Assembly: GCF_001298105.1 (NCBI RefSeq)
Contig: NZ_LGJH01000150.1
Coordinates: 42,155 to 106,154, forward strand
Direction: 5' to 3'
DNA length: 64,000 nucleotides
Source of the DNA: Novosphingobium sp. ST904
Lineage (GTDB): Bacteria; Pseudomonadota; Alphaproteobacteria; Sphingomonadales; Sphingomonadaceae
The notes under the pieces are model-generated. The model was not told the origin of the DNA. It worked only from the letters and a program-made list of their open reading frames with translations, and did no database searches. The position numbers were made by a program, and so were the translations under genes. This document shows positions 43,569-53,282 of this stretch, in pieces; positions within the stretch are counted from its first letter, which is position 1, and each line of letters begins with the position of its first letter.

Positions 43569-44555
43569 CTACCTTTCGAGCGGCTGCTCAGATGATTTTG
43601 CGGTCTCGTAGACTTCGAGCGTGTCGCTGCCAAGCTGTCGCCGCTCGGCGAGCCGCCATTGGCCATGCACATCGGCAAGGCGCAGCAGGCCGAAGTCTGC
43701 AAGCGCGGGGCGGCCGCCGACGAGGATCGGCGCGCGGTAGATCAGCAGGCGGTCGACCAGCCCGGCGCGCAGGAACGAGGAGGCCGCGCCCGCGCCGCCT
43801 TCGACGAAGAGGTGCTGGGTGCCTTCCATGGCGAAGATCGCCTCGGGCGAGGGCAGTGCGTTCCAGCCTTCCGGCACCGCGCCGCGGGTGAGAACCCAGC
43901 GCCGGGGACTGCGTGTCTCGAGGCCGGGGAGGCGCACGTCGAGCCGGGGGCGATCTACCCGCAAGGTCGCTCCGCCCACGAGGATGGCATCGGCCCTGGC
44001 GCGCATGGCGTGGGTGTGGGCGCGGGCCTGGGGGCCGGTGATCCACTGGCTTTCGCCGCCGGCAAGGGCGATGCACCCGTCCAGCGACAGCGCCAGTTTG
44101 AGTGTGACTTCCGGGCGGCCGAGCCGCTTCGAGAGCAGATAGCCCGAAAGGCTCCGTTCGCAGGCGGGCGAGGGCAGGTGGCGTGCCGCGATCCCGGCGC
44201 GCAGGATGCGCGCAAGGCCGGAGCCGGAGGTGCGCGGATCGGGGTCCATGCACCCGATCACCACCCGCGCGACGCCGGAGGCGCTGACGAGATCGGCGCA
44301 GGCGGGGCCGCGCGCGGATTCGTGCGCGCAAGGTTCCAGCGTGACGTAGAGCGTCGCCCCGCGGGCGGCGTGGCCTGCGGCGGCGAGCGCCACCGCCTCG
44401 GCATGGGGGCGGCCGCCGGGCTGGGTCCAGCCCCGCGCGATGACCTTGCCCTCCTTGACGAGGATCGCGCCGACGCCCGGATTGGGGCGGCTCGCGGGCC
44501 GTGCACGCGCGGAGAGAGAGGCGGCGGCGGCGAGCCAGCGCGCGTCCTGGATCAC
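43569..44555 (-). CDS. ribD: RibD bifunctional deaminase/reductase
   Basis: 328 residues. The N-terminal CMP/dCMP-type deaminase has zinc ligands HAEAVAL and [15 protein letters not shown] (about residues 50-85). The C-terminal reductase has [30 protein letters not shown] and [17 protein letters not shown]. It performs the deamination and side-chain reduction steps of riboflavin synthesis. The start overlaps the preceding membrane-protein gene by four bases. Confidence 0.94.
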   Translation of the reverse strand: MIQDARWLAAAASLSARARPASRPNPGVGAILVKEGKVIARGWTQPGGRPHAEAVALAAAGHAARGATLYVTLEPCAHESARGPACADLVSASGVARVVIGCMDPDPRTSGSGLARILRAGIAARHLPSPACERSLSGYLLSKRLGRPEVTLKLALSLDGCIALAGGESQWITGPQARAHTHAMRARADAILVGGATLRVDRPRLDVRLPGLETRSPRRWVLTRGAVPEGWNALPSPEAIFAMEGTQHLFVEGGAGAASSFLRAGLVDRLLIYRAPILVGGRPALADFGLLRLADVHGQWRLAERRQLGSDTLEVYETAKSSEQPLER

Positions 44556-45055
44556 TGTTCGGCGGGCTCCCGCGCGGGCTGCTGGTCGATCTGCGGAAGC
44601 GAGCGCCCTTCGGGCAGGCGCGGCGCGCCGATCTCTTCAAGCTCGGCCTTCTTGCGCGCGGCTTCCTCGACCTCGGCGTCGTGCGCGATCTTGTCCACGT
44701 CCATCCCGGACATGCGGCCGATGGTCTTGTACATCTCGCGCACGTCCTTGTCGCGCCGGGCAAGCTCGGCGGCCCAGGCTTCCTTGCGCTTCTGGTTCTC
44801 GACGTTGGAGGCCATGATCTGGGCATCGGTGCGATGCGCCGGCAGGACCGAGATATAGGTCACTTTCGGCGGCGGATGCGGCCCGCGTGCTTCCTGCGTG
44901 GACATGAGATAGAAGACCGAGAACGTGCAAGCGGCGGAAACCGCGGCGATGCGCCAGCGGTTTTGTCCTGCTTCCTTCCACACGGCGCGGAAATCCGCGA
45001 CCATGCCGGTAGGGCTGACGTGCTTCCAGTATCCGGAACGATTGAACAGAGCCAT
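44552..45055 (-). CDS. Conserved hypothetical single-span membrane protein
   Basis: 167 residues: a short cytoplasmic N-terminus, one transmembrane segment ([18 protein letters not shown], about residues 36-53), and a charged helical periplasmic region with [20 protein letters not shown] and a coiled part rich in E/K/R. No recognised domain. It overlaps ribD by four bases and heads the ribD-ribE transcript. Function unknown. Confidence 0.72.
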   Translation of the reverse strand: MALFNRSGYWKHVSPTGMVADFRAVWKEAGQNRWRIAAVSAACTFSVFYLMSTQEARGPHPPPKVTYISVLPAHRTDAQIMASNVENQKRKEAWAAELARRDKDVREMYKTIGRMSGMDVDKIAHDAEVEEAARKKAELEEIGAPRLPEGRSLPQIDQQPAREPAEQ

Positions 45056-45088
45056 GCCCGGCTATGTAGTGCCTAACGGGGCGGAACG

Positions 45089-45814
45089 CTACCCGAACGG
45101 CACATAGAGCGACCTGCCGTTTTCCCGGAGCCAGCGATTGGCCGAAGGCACGCTGCCCTCGAAGATTCGTCCCAGAAAATCATGAAATGCGGGCGAGTGA
45201 TCGAAGTGGACAAGGTGCGCGACCTCGTGCGCGACCACGGAGCGGCGGACGGCATCGGGAGCCATGATGAGCCGCCAGTTGATGCGAATCGACCCGTCCG
45301 TCGCGCAGCTTCCCCAGCGCCGCCGGGCGCTCGACAGCGAGAGCGGCGGGGTCGGCTGGTCGGCGCGGTGGCAATATTCGGCAAGATCGACCGAGAGCAC
45401 GTCCCGCGCCTCGCTTTCCAGCCAGCGCTTCAGGCGCGCGGCCAGCGAAGTGTCCGGGCCGCCGACGAGCAGTTCGCCATCGTCGGGCACCGGGCGGCGG
45501 GGCAGGGCGGGGTCATGGCGGATCGTGAAGCAGTGCCCCCGGAAATCGAGCGCGGCGCCGTTGCCGAGGGGGCCGGCCTGAGGCAGCGCCTCGATCTGGA
45601 TCGCCAGCCAGGACTGCTTGGAGCGCGCGAATTCCAGCGCATCTTCCGAGGGGGTCCAGCGGGGGATCGAGATACGGATCTCGCTGCCGTCAGGCGCCAG
45701 GCGCATGGTCATCCGCCTCGCCTGGGCGAGCCTGCGGATCACCACCGGAACCTGCCGCCCGGCGATCTCGATCACCGGTTCCTCGCGAGGGTCTCGGCGC
45801 AGCCAGTCCAGCAC
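45089..45814 (-). CDS. SprT/YgjP-like zinc metallopeptidase (DUF45)
   Basis: 241 residues from a GTG at 45814, five bases after the preceding stop; the longer frame is antisense noise. The zinc motif is VVAHEVAHLVHFDHSPAFHD (HExxH plus downstream H), preceded by SSARRRWGSCATDGSIRINW, hallmarks of the YgjP/M48-like DUF45 family. No signal peptide, so cytoplasmic. Substrate unknown. Confidence 0.85.
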   Translation of the reverse strand: MLDWLRRDPREEPVIEIAGRQVPVVIRRLAQARRMTMRLAPDGSEIRISIPRWTPSEDALEFARSKQSWLAIQIEALPQAGPLGNGAALDFRGHCFTIRHDPALPRRPVPDDGELLVGGPDTSLAARLKRWLESEARDVLSVDLAEYCHRADQPTPPLSLSSARRRWGSCATDGSIRINWRLIMAPDAVRRSVVAHEVAHLVHFDHSPAFHDFLGRIFEGSVPSANRWLRENGRSLYVPFG

Positions 45815-45818
45815 GGGT

Positions 45819-46325
45819 TCAGTCGGTTTCCCAGGGCGCGGGGCCTTCGGGTTCGAGATACTCGTCCCCGTCCTCCTCGTCGCCATAGGGCCAGACGATG
45901 TGGTTTTCGAGCGGCCCGGCCACCGTTTCGCTGATGACCTTGCCCGCCACCGAGATGCCGGCTGCGTGAACCGCGTCGCGATCGCCGCAGACGAGGTAGT
46001 GCCATTCGGGCAGCGGTTCCCCGTCGGCGCGCAGGCGGTAGGCGCAGCTTGGCGGCAGCCATGCAAGGTTGCCCGCCGTCTGCGGGGTCAGCTTCATGCA
46101 GTCCGGCACGAACTTGTGGCGCCGGGAATAGTCGCTGCACTGCGCCGTCTTGAGGTTCAGCAGCTTGCACGCGACGTTGGTGTGGTAGATTTCGCCGGTA
46201 TCGGCGTCCTCCACCTTGTGCAGGCAGCACTGGCCGCAACCGTCGCAGAGCGCTTCCCACTCCTCTCGGTTGAGCGTCTCGATCGGACGTTCCCAGAAGG
46301 GCCGGGTGCCGCTCACTTCACCCAC
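45819..46325 (-). CDS. YcgN family cysteine cluster protein
   Basis: 168 residues with the UPF0260/YcgN cysteine arrangement: ALCDGCGQCCLHKVEDADTG (CxxCxxCC), then ACKLLN, QCSDY, FVPDCMKLT, PPSCAYR and YLVCGDRDAVH. A metal cluster is likely; the function is unknown. It overlaps the SCO gene end by 13 bases and lies just ahead of the SprT-like gene. Confidence 0.88.
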   Translation of the reverse strand: MGEVSGTRPFWERPIETLNREEWEALCDGCGQCCLHKVEDADTGEIYHTNVACKLLNLKTAQCSDYSRRHKFVPDCMKLTPQTAGNLAWLPPSCAYRLRADGEPLPEWHYLVCGDRDAVHAAGISVAGKVISETVAGPLENHIVWPYGDEEDGDEYLEPEGPAPWETD

Positions 46326-46927
46326 TTGGCCAGTTCGGCGGACACGGCCTCAGGCCCCTTGTCCACCGGCAGCATGGCGATCGGCTTGCCATCCGGGTCC
46401 ATGAGGTAGGCGATGCGGCTGTGGTCCATCAGGTAGCCGCCCGGCGTGGCTTCGCCCTTCTTGTAGTAGACCGCGAAGGCATCGGCCGCCTGCCTGACTT
46501 GCGCGGGCGTGCCGGTGAGGCCGTAGAGGCGCGGGCCGAAGGCGGCGGTCCACTGGCCGACGATCTCGCGGGTGTCGCGTTCGGGGTCGATGGTGATGAA
46601 GATCGGCTGCACCCCGGCGGCCTGCGCGGCATGGGCCTTTTCGAAGAGGGTGAAGCCGCGCATCATCGCCTGCACGTCCATCGGGCAGGCATCCGGGCAG
46701 AACGTGTAGCCGAAGTAGACGATGCGCCACTTGCCCTTGAAGGTATCCCAGGTCACGGCCTTGCCGTCCTTGTCGCTCAGCGTGAAGGGGCCGCCGATCT
46801 GCGCGCCTTCGAGCGGCGGCGCCTCGGTTGCGGCCTGCTGGCACGCGGCAAGGGACATGCCCATGGAAAGGGCAAGTGCGATCGGTGCAATCCGGCGGAA
46901 CAGGTATGTCATGGCGCGCCGCTTCAT
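46313..46927 (-). CDS. SCO family copper chaperone
   Basis: 204-residue lipoprotein-like protein. The signal with LALSMGMSLAACQQ (lipobox AAC, about residue 29) is followed by a thioredoxin-fold domain. Copper ligands are in FGYTFCPDACPMDVQ (CxxxC) and the histidine in YLMDHSRIAYLMDP. SCO proteins deliver copper to cytochrome c oxidase at the periplasmic face. The ATG at 46927 or one five codons later could be the start. Confidence 0.9.
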   Translation of the reverse strand: MKRRAMTYLFRRIAPIALALSMGMSLAACQQAATEAPPLEGAQIGGPFTLSDKDGKAVTWDTFKGKWRIVYFGYTFCPDACPMDVQAMMRGFTLFEKAHAAQAAGVQPIFITIDPERDTREIVGQWTAAFGPRLYGLTGTPAQVRQAADAFAVYYKKGEATPGGYLMDHSRIAYLMDPDGKPIAMLPVDKGPEAVSAELAKWVK

Positions 46928-47009
46928 GCTCTGCTAGAGCCCGCCATGCAAGGGTGCGATGCCGGAAGGGAAGGCCGGTTTTCACGGTCGCCCTGTTTAT
47001 CTGGAGGTA

Positions 47010-47672
47010 ATGAAGGTGCCTAAGACCATGTCCGGGAACGTGTCGCAGCTTTCGCGCAGGATCCTGAAGACGGGGCCGGTCAGGATCGTCGTCGCGGCGA
47101 TGGCGGCAGGCCTGATGTTCGCTTCCCCCGCCCATGCCGACTTTTCCGACGGGTACAAGTTCCTCGAATCGGTAAAGAAGAAGGAAGGCGAGAAGGTGGA
47201 GCAGGCGCTCATGGCGAACGGCCAGATCGTCAACGCCAAGGACGTGACCACCGGCGAAACCGCGCTGCTGATCGTGACGGGCCGCCGCGACATCACCTGG
47301 CTCAGCTATCTCATCGACAAGGGCGCCAACGTCAACGCCTCGGACGATCGCGGCCGCACGCCGCTGGCCGTTGCGGTCAGCCTCGGCTGGCGCGAGGGCG
47401 TGGCGCTCCTGCTCGACAAGAAGGCCGTGGCCGACACGTCGAACGATGCCGGCGAAACCCCGCTGATCTTCGCGGTTCACCGCAAGGACACCGACATGGT
47501 CAAGTCGCTGCTCGAAGCGGGCGCCGATCCCAGCCGGGCGGACAATTCGGGCCGCAGCGCGCGCGACTATGCCGGGCAGGAGGCCCGCGGCAGCTCGCTG
47601 GTCTCGCTGCTCGAGGAATATGCCAAGAAGAACACCGGAAAGGCCAAGGCGGTCTACGGTCCGAGCTTCTGA
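47010..47672 (+). CDS. Exported ankyrin repeat protein
   Basis: 220 residues. The signal peptide ends near FASPAHA-DF (about residue 44). Three or four ankyrin repeats follow (TTGETALLIVTGRRDITWLS, DDRGRTPLAVAVSLGWREGV, DAGETPLIFAVHRKDTDMVK, NSGRSARDYA). Likely a periplasmic protein-interaction module; partner unknown. The ATG at 47010 has a GGAGGT site. It is followed five bases later by the COQ9-like gene. Confidence 0.84.
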   Translation: MKVPKTMSGNVSQLSRRILKTGPVRIVVAAMAAGLMFASPAHADFSDGYKFLESVKKKEGEKVEQALMANGQIVNAKDVTTGETALLIVTGRRDITWLSYLIDKGANVNASDDRGRTPLAVAVSLGWREGVALLLDKKAVADTSNDAGETPLIFAVHRKDTDMVKSLLEAGADPSRADNSGRSARDYAGQEARGSSLVSLLEEYAKKNTGKAKAVYGPSF

Positions 47673-47677
47673 GCACC

Positions 47678-48334
47678 ATGATGGAACAGGCTGATACCCT
47701 CGAAGCGCTGCGCCGCCAGCTTGCCCCCGCCATCGCCGATGCCGCCGCGTTCGACGGCTGGACGATGGATGCGGTGCGGCAGGCCGCCCATGTCGCGGAT
47801 GTCGATCCGGCCCTGGCCGAATTCGCCTTCCGCGACGGGCAGATGGCGATGATCTCCGCGTGGATCGGCCATGTCGACGAGCAGATGGCGCGCAGCGTGC
47901 CCGCCGCCTCGCTGGCCGGCGTATCCATCCGCGAACGCATCCGCCGCCTCGTCATGGCGCGTCTCGATGCCGTGGCCGGGCGCGAGGAGGCGCTCAACCG
48001 GGCGCTCACCATCATGTCCATGCCGCAGAACCTCAAGGCCACGCTGCGCCTCGGCTGGCACAGCGCCGATGCCATGTGGCGGCTCGCCGGAGACACGGCG
48101 ACGGACTACAACCACTATACCAAGCGCACGATCCTTGGCGGCATCTACGCCGCCACGCTGCGCGTCTTCGCCACCGACAAGAGCGAGAACAAGGCCGAGA
48201 CCCGCGCCTTCCTCGACCGCCGGATCGAAGGAATCATCCGCTTCGAGAAGACCAAGGCCCAGTTCCTGCGGGCGCCGGAAGAACGGATCAGCCTGGTGCG
48301 GCTGCTGGGCCGGCTGCGTTACCCGGCGCGCTGA
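47678..48334 (+). CDS. COQ9 family protein
   Basis: 218-residue helical protein. The TetR-like N-terminal fold (MDAVRQAAHVADVDPALAEF) precedes the COQ9 domain with WHSADAMWRLAGDTATDYNH and YTKRTILGGIYAATLRVFAT, the family hallmark. COQ9 binds lipid and supports COQ7 hydroxylation in ubiquinone synthesis. An ATG one codon downstream is also possible. A terminator follows. Confidence 0.88.
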   Translation: MMEQADTLEALRRQLAPAIADAAAFDGWTMDAVRQAAHVADVDPALAEFAFRDGQMAMISAWIGHVDEQMARSVPAASLAGVSIRERIRRLVMARLDAVAGREEALNRALTIMSMPQNLKATLRLGWHSADAMWRLAGDTATDYNHYTKRTILGGIYAATLRVFATDKSENKAETRAFLDRRIEGIIRFEKTKAQFLRAPEERISLVRLLGRLRYPAR

Positions 48335-48343
48335 TCTTTCACG

Positions 48344-48389
48344 AAAAAGCGCCGGGGAACTGCGCGAAGGCGATCCCCGGCGCCTTTTT
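48344..48389 (+). terminator. Terminator after COQ9
   Basis: GCGCCGGGG (48349-48357) pairs with CCCCGGCGC (48375-48383), followed by CTTTTT and preceded by AAAAA, so it may work in both directions. Confidence 0.8.
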
Positions 48390-48496
48390 CGAGGAAATAC
48401 CGGACTTTCCAGGGGGCCTTGCGCGCCTTGCCCGATACCCGCCGGCGCGGCCGCGCGGCCTCGGCCGGTCTTCCGGGCCTGCCTGCATTGTTAGTT

Positions 48497-48515
48497 ATTG
48501 CGAACAAGTTGCAAT
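48497..48515. promoter_or_regulatory. Putative Fur-type box before feoAB
   Basis: ATTGCGAACAAGTTGCAAT is an AT-rich imperfect palindrome with perfect ATTGC/GCAAT ends, 29 bases before the feoA ATG. It resembles alphaproteobacterial iron-regulator half sites (TTGCGAA/TTGCAA). Assignment rests on position and partial symmetry. Confidence 0.4.
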
Positions 48516-48543
48516 CGCTCTGCCGATCTGGCAGCGGAGCCGC

Positions 48544-48783
48544 ATGACTCTCGATCTGCTCCCCATCGACCAGCGCGCTCGAATCGTCGCGGTGGACTGG
48601 AATGCCCTCGTTCCCGAAGAAGCCCGCCGCCTTCGCGCGCTGGGACTGGAGGAGGGGGCGATCGTCTCGGTATCGCACCGCGGCGTCGCCGGAGGGCGCG
48701 ACCCGATCGCCATCGCCATCGGCCGCATGACCATCGCCGTGCGCCGGGCTCACGCCCATGCCATGGAGGTCGCGCCGGTATGA
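48544..48783 (+). CDS. feoA: FeoA ferrous iron transport accessory protein
   Basis: 79-residue SH3-like protein: MTLDLLPIDQRARIVAVDWN, RRLRALGLEEGAIVSVSHRG, and DPIAIAIGRMTIAVRRAHAH, the FeoA pattern. It modulates FeoB. The ATG at 48544 is supported by family length; the end overlaps feoB by four bases. Confidence 0.9.
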   Translation: MTLDLLPIDQRARIVAVDWNALVPEEARRLRALGLEEGAIVSVSHRGVAGGRDPIAIAIGRMTIAVRRAHAHAMEVAPV

Positions 48784-50624
48784 GCGGCCAGCGCAAGATC
48801 GCCCTCGTCGGCAACCCCAATGCGGGCAAGAGCGCGCTGTTCAACGCGCTCACCGGCGCGCGCCAGAAGATCGCGAACTATCCGGGGGTTACCGTGGAGC
48901 GCAAGTCGGGCCGCCTCGTGCTGCCGACCGGCGAGCCGGTGGAAATGACCGACCTTCCGGGTGCCTACAGCTTGGATGCGACCAGCCCCGACGAGGAAGT
49001 GACCTCCAAGGTCATTGCCGGTCACTTCACCGGGGAAGCCGCGCCCGATGTTCTGGTGGTCGTTCTCGACGCCTCGAACCTTGAGCAGCACCTTGTTTTT
49101 GCGCAGGAAATTCTTGCGCTGGGCAAGCCGACCGTGGTCGCGCTCAACATGGTGGACCTTGCCGAGCGTGACGGTCTGGTGATCGATCCCGCGGTGCTTC
49201 AGGAAGAACTGGGCGTGCGGGTGATCTCCACCGTCGCCGTGCGCCGCCGCGGCCTCGTCGAACTTGCCGAAGCGATCGCCTCGGCGGAAACCCGCCATCC
49301 GGGGCCGGGCCTGACCGCGCTTGGCGCCACCGAGCGCCGCGTTGCCGCCCATGCCATGGCCGACGCCGCGATCCTGTCCGAATCGAAGCGCCACCGCCTC
49401 CACGCGAAGCTCGACAAGGTGCTGCTGCACCCCTGGTTCGGCTTCCTCATCATGATGGCGGTGTTCTTCGTGATGTTCCAGGCGGTGTTTGCCTGGGCGA
49501 CGCCGTTCGCTGATGCGCTGGATGCCGGCGCGGGCTGGCTGCACGATACCGTGAAGGGCGCGATGCCCCCCGGCTTGCTGCGCGACCTCCTGACCGACGG
49601 TGTGATCGCCGGCGTCGGTGCGGTGATCGTGTTCCTGCCGCAGATCGTCATCCTCTTCGCCTTCATTCTGGCGCTGGAAGCCTCGGGCTACATGGCCCGC
49701 GCGGCCTTCCTGATGGACCGGCTGATGGCGTTCGTGGGGCTTTCTGGCCGCAGCTTCATTCCGCTGCTCTCCAGCTTCGCCTGCGCCATTCCCGGCATCA
49801 TGGCCACCCGTTCGATCACCGATCCCAAGGACCGGCTGACCACGATCCTGATCGCTCCGCTGATGACCTGTTCGGCGCGCCTGCCGGTCTATGCGGTTAT
49901 CATCAGCGCCTTCATTCCCAACAACGACATCGGTGGAGGCGTACACCTGCAAGGCCTCGTGCTTTTCGCGCTGTATGTCGCGGGCATCGTCGGGGCCATG
50001 GTGGTGGCGCTGATCCTTCGCAGCACGGTTACCAAGGGTGCCGCTTCGGGCTTCATCATGGAGATGCCGAAGTATCAGTTGCCCCGTCTCAAGGACATGG
50101 CGATTGGCCTGTGGCAACGTGCGTGGATCTTCCTGCGCCGCGCCGGCACGATCATCTTCACCGTCACCGTGGTGCTTTGGGTGCTGCTCAACTTCCCGCA
50201 GGCCAAGCCCGGCGAGAGCCAGGTCGACGCCTCGATCGCGGGCAAGATCGCCAATGGCCTTGCCGTGGTGGTGGAACCGATCGGCTTCAACCGCGACATG
50301 GCACTGGCACTGATCCCGGCCATGGCCGCGCGCGAAGTGGCGGTCTCCTCGCTGGCGACGACATATGCCGTCGATGCCGGGGACGACGAGGATGCGCAGG
50401 CGGTTGAACTGGGCGACCGGCTCAAGGGCCGCTGGACCCTGCCGATGGCGCTGGCGTTCCTGGCCTGGTTCGTCTTCGCGCCGCAGTGCATGTCGACCAT
50501 CGCCGTCACCCGCCGCGAGACCAACGGCTGGAGGTGGCCGATCTTCATGCTCGCCTACCTGTTCGGCCTTGCCTACGTGGCGGCGGGCGTGACCTACTGG
50601 GTCGCGGTGGGGGCTGGGTTGTAG
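48780..50624 (+). CDS. feoB: FeoB ferrous iron transporter
   Basis: 614 residues. The N-terminal G domain has [20 protein letters not shown] (G1), DLPGAYSL (G3) and NMVD (G4). It is followed by a membrane region with two Gate motifs, including [20 protein letters not shown] and [16 protein letters not shown], and about eight transmembrane helices. The C-terminal part [20 protein letters not shown] is conserved. It imports Fe(II) across the inner membrane. Shorter than the E. coli protein but normal for many alphaproteobacteria. Confidence 0.95.
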   Translation: MSGQRKIALVGNPNAGKSALFNALTGARQKIANYPGVTVERKSGRLVLPTGEPVEMTDLPGAYSLDATSPDEEVTSKVIAGHFTGEAAPDVLVVVLDASNLEQHLVFAQEILALGKPTVVALNMVDLAERDGLVIDPAVLQEELGVRVISTVAVRRRGLVELAEAIASAETRHPGPGLTALGATERRVAAHAMADAAILSESKRHRLHAKLDKVLLHPWFGFLIMMAVFFVMFQAVFAWATPFADALDAGAGWLHDTVKGAMPPGLLRDLLTDGVIAGVGAVIVFLPQIVILFAFILALEASGYMARAAFLMDRLMAFVGLSGRSFIPLLSSFACAIPGIMATRSITDPKDRLTTILIAPLMTCSARLPVYAVIISAFIPNNDIGGGVHLQGLVLFALYVAGIVGAMVVALILRSTVTKGAASGFIMEMPKYQLPRLKDMAIGLWQRAWIFLRRAGTIIFTVTVVLWVLLNFPQAKPGESQVDASIAGKIANGLAVVVEPIGFNRDMALALIPAMAAREVAVSSLATTYAVDAGDDEDAQAVELGDRLKGRWTLPMALAFLAWFVFAPQCMSTIAVTRRETNGWRWPIFMLAYLFGLAYVAAGVTYWVAVGAGL

Positions 50625-50706
50625 AAAACCCGCCTCGGCAGACTCGCGCCCGGGCTCGCCATTCGCTACCCCGTTCGCCGAATTTATACAGGAAAGCGAT
50701 TCCCTC

Positions 50707-51318
50707 ATGGCAGGCAGCGTCAACAAGGTCATTCTGATCGGCAACCTCGGAGCCGATCCCGAAGTGAAGTCGTTCCAGAACGGCGGGCGCATTGCCAATC
50801 TGCGCATCGCGACCTCGGAAAACTGGAAGGATCGCGCCACCGGAGAACGCAAGGAGCGTACCGAGTGGCACTCCGTGGTGATCCAGAGCGAAGGCCTGGT
50901 CGGCGTGGTCGAACGGTTCCTGCGCAAGGGCTCGAAGATCTACATCGAAGGCCAGCTGCGCACCCGCAAGTGGCAGGACCAGAACGGCAACGATCGCTAC
51001 ACCACCGAAGTCTCGGTCGGCGGCATCGGCGGCGTGCTCACCATGCTTGACGGCGCCCAGGGTGGCGGCGCTGGCGGCGGCGGCGCGCGCGGCGGTTCCG
51101 GCGGCGGCTGGGGCGAAGGCGGCAGCAGCGGCGGTTCGTCGGGCGGCTTCGGCGGCGGCAGCCGTTCGGGCGGCGGTTCGGGCAGCGGTTCGGGCGGAGA
51201 CTGGGGCCGCAGCGGCGGCGCCGCGGGCGGCGCGTCTTCGGGCGGTGACGACTGGGGCCGCACGGGCAGCACCGGCGGCGGCTTCGGCGACGATCTCGAC
51301 GACGATATCCCGTTCTGA
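50707..51318 (+). CDS. ssb: Single-stranded DNA-binding protein
   Basis: 203 residues. The OB-fold domain (about 1-115) starts [20 protein letters not shown] with [20 protein letters not shown] and [21 protein letters not shown] long glycine/serine linker follows, then the acidic tip DDDIPF that binds partner proteins. A normal chromosomal SSB. A terminator follows. Confidence 0.96.
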   Translation: MAGSVNKVILIGNLGADPEVKSFQNGGRIANLRIATSENWKDRATGERKERTEWHSVVIQSEGLVGVVERFLRKGSKIYIEGQLRTRKWQDQNGNDRYTTEVSVGGIGGVLTMLDGAQGGGAGGGGARGGSGGGWGEGGSSGGSSGGFGGGSRSGGGSGSGSGGDWGRSGGAAGGASSGGDDWGRTGSTGGGFGDDLDDDIPF

Positions 51319-51340
51319 TCGTTCGCGAACCACATCATGG

Positions 51341-51365
51341 AAAAGGGGCTTTCGGCCCCCTTTTT
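51341..51365 (+). terminator. Terminator after ssb
   Basis: GGGGC-TTTCG-GCCCC stem-loop flanked by AAAA and CTTTTT. It lies between ssb and the convergent DUF177 gene and may act on both. Confidence 0.85.
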
Positions 51366-51405
51366 CGTATCCGTCAGGTCCGTCAGGGCTATCCCCCGAA
51401 GCCGC

Positions 51406-51936
51406 TCATTCCTTGAGGCCAAGTCCCTTGAGCGCGGCGAAGGGGCCGCTGTCCTCGGGCGTGCCGATCCCGGCGGCCTTGCGGGCGGCATCGGCGTCCG
51501 GCCCGGTCAGGAACGGGTCGATCGCAAGCGCAAGGCTCTGCGCCACGGCTTCGCCAAGGTCGAAGTGCGTGCCGGAATACTCGATCTCGTCGCAATCCTC
51601 GGCGGCCAGTTCCAGTTCCTCGTCAGGCGCATGGTCCGTCGCTTCGGGGACGAAGCGGAAGAACACCGGCTCGTCCACCGAGACGGCGATATCCTCTGCC
51701 GAGACAGCGCAGGCCTGGACGAATTCCGCCTTGATCCTGCCGCGGACATCGACCTTGCGGTCCCTGCGCGAGAGTTCGAGGTCGGCCGACAGCGAATCGA
51801 TCCGCACGAGCATGAAGCGTTTGGCCAGGGCGGCGCGCTCGGCCTCATCGGCGGCGAGATGCGCGGCCTTGCCTTCAACCTGCCGGATGTCGAGGCTGCG
51901 GGAAAATTCGGGCTTGATGTTGGGGGTATCGGTCAT
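51406..51936 (-). CDS. YceD/DUF177 family protein
   Basis: 176 residues with VRGRIKAEFVQACAVSAEDI and a C-terminal DPFLTGPDADAA...FAALKGL, as in alphaproteobacterial DUF177/YceD. The relative in E. coli affects 23S rRNA accumulation and the plant relative is needed for plastid 23S rRNA. Two of the usual metal-type cysteines are reduced here. It overlaps the bc1 chaperone gene by four bases. Confidence 0.85.
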   Translation of the reverse strand: MTDTPNIKPEFSRSLDIRQVEGKAAHLAADEAERAALAKRFMLVRIDSLSADLELSRRDRKVDVRGRIKAEFVQACAVSAEDIAVSVDEPVFFRFVPEATDHAPDEELELAAEDCDEIEYSGTHFDLGEAVAQSLALAIDPFLTGPDADAARKAAGIGTPEDSGPFAALKGLGLKE

Positions 51937-52448
51937 CGCGCAATGCTCGCGTTCAGGATCTCTTGATCGGAAAGGGTATCGAGCCGGGCGGCCAGTGCCT
52001 GGACGTGCCCGGCCAGCTTGAGGGTGTCGGCGGTGCCGGTCAGCGTCACGTTGCGTTCCAGGACGCCCGCCAGTTCTTCCGCGCCCAGCGGCAGCGCCTC
52101 GCGCAGCGCGCCGATGCGGCCGCCCAGCACGCTCATGAGCTTGCCCATGCGCTTGCCCACCACAAGGTCGCCCACGCCCGACTGGCGAAGCTGCCCGTCC
52201 ATGTCCTCGACGAACAGCTCGGTCAGGCGCACGGAAGGTTCGATCAGCGTCCCGTCACGCTCCATCCGCAGCATCACGAGCGCCAGCACCAGCGTTACCG
52301 CGTCGAACCGGCCCGCCACGCTGTCGGCCACGCCGAATTCGGCATACCAGGGCTTCTCGCGGGCGATCTCGACTACGCGGTGCCACAGCGGACGGACCTC
52401 GGCACGGGTATCGGATCGCTTGCCGACGAGACGGGAAAGTATGGACAC
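51933..52448 (-). CDS. Ubiquinol-cytochrome c chaperone (CBP3-like)
   Basis: 171 residues from a GTG at 52448 (SILSRLVGKRSDTRAEVRPL), where family similarity begins; an ATG at 52472 or 52478 is possible. Core: LWHRVVEIAREKPWYAEFGV, SVAGRFDAVTLVLALVMLRM, VRLTELFVEDMDGQLRQSGV, GDLVVGKRMGKLM. CBP3-like chaperones assist cytochrome b/bc1 assembly. Translationally coupled to DUF177 downstream. Confidence 0.88.
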   Translation of the reverse strand: MSILSRLVGKRSDTRAEVRPLWHRVVEIAREKPWYAEFGVADSVAGRFDAVTLVLALVMLRMERDGTLIEPSVRLTELFVEDMDGQLRQSGVGDLVVGKRMGKLMSVLGGRIGALREALPLGAEELAGVLERNVTLTGTADTLKLAGHVQALAARLDTLSDQEILNASIAR

Positions 52449-52617
52449 GGGACAGTCTGACCTTTCGTTCATCGGCAATTCAATCGACCTGCCCCAACGC
52501 CCATTGCGTGACGGGCTGGCGGGCTCTAAGGCTCGGTGCCGTTATCTGGCCGATATATGGGCCCTGTGCCGGGTGGCAATGCCCGGCGCAGGTCCAGGCC
52601 CCGAATGGAGTGGGAAA

Positions 52618-53111
52618 ATGCGCAGTTACGGTCACATGGCTAAAGCGGCAGGCATCGCGCTGGCGCTGGCTGCGCTGACGGGAGGTTGTTCCTCCATCCG
52701 CGATCACCGCGGCTACCTCGTCGACCAGACGCTTCTCGATTCGGTTCAGCCCGGCATCGACAATCGCCTCTCGGTGGAGAAGACCCTCGGCCGCCCGACT
52801 TTCATCAGTCAGTTCGGCGAGAAGGACTACTACTACATCTCGCAGACGGTGAAGACCCCGCCGTTCCGCCGCCCGCAAACCTCTGAGCAGACGGTGCTGC
52901 GCGTGCGATTCGACCGGCCGGCAACGTGGTGGGCGTGGACAAGCGCGGCATCGAGGAAGTCGCCCGGATCAACCCCGATGGCGACAAGACGCCGACGCTG
53001 GGCCGTCATCGCGGCCTGCTCGAAGACCTGTTCGGCAATATCGGCGCCGTCGGCGCAGCCGGCATGGGCGGCAGCACCGGACCGACCGGCCCCGGCCCGA
53101 ACGGCAGCTGA
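52618..53111 (+). pseudogene. bamE: BamE outer membrane assembly lipoprotein, frame broken near 52916
   Basis: BamE/SmpA-family lipoprotein: signal with LALAALTGGCSSIRDHRGYL (lipobox GGC), then DSVQPGIDNRLSVEKTLGRP, ISQFGEKDYYYISQTVKTPP and VLRVRFDR. The expected continuation NVVGVDKRGIEEVARINPDG is in another frame. One G missing near 52916 joins them to 164 residues with a glycine/proline-rich end. BamE is part of the outer-membrane protein insertion complex; a true break here would be surprising. Confidence 0.87.
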
Positions 53112-53141
53112 TGCCGGCAGCGAAAGCTGCCGCTGCAAAAA

Positions 53142-53178
53142 GCCCGCGCGACATGCCTGAATGTCGCGCGGCTTTTTT
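53142..53178 (+). terminator. Terminator after bamE
   Basis: CGCGCGACAT (53145-53154) pairs perfectly with ATGTCGCGCG (53161-53170), followed by GCTTTTTT. Confidence 0.9.
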
Positions 53179-53282
53179 GTGTTCCGCAGCGGCCCGCTTT
53201 CGTCCGGTCTTCGGGTGTTTTTGCCGGTCCGGCGGAACGCTCACGGCTTGAACCGTGCGAACGCGGCCATATATCCCGCGGC

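Noticed and set aside
42949..45055. FMN riboswitch ahead of the riboflavin genes
   Set aside because: The sequence upstream of 45055 is short and codes for the adjacent gene region; none of the conserved riboswitch blocks is seen.
50660..50706. Possible LexA (SOS) box before ssb
   Set aside because: ATTC and GTTC are separated by eight bases, not the seven of the alphaproteobacterial GTTC-N7-GTTC site, and the first half is imperfect.
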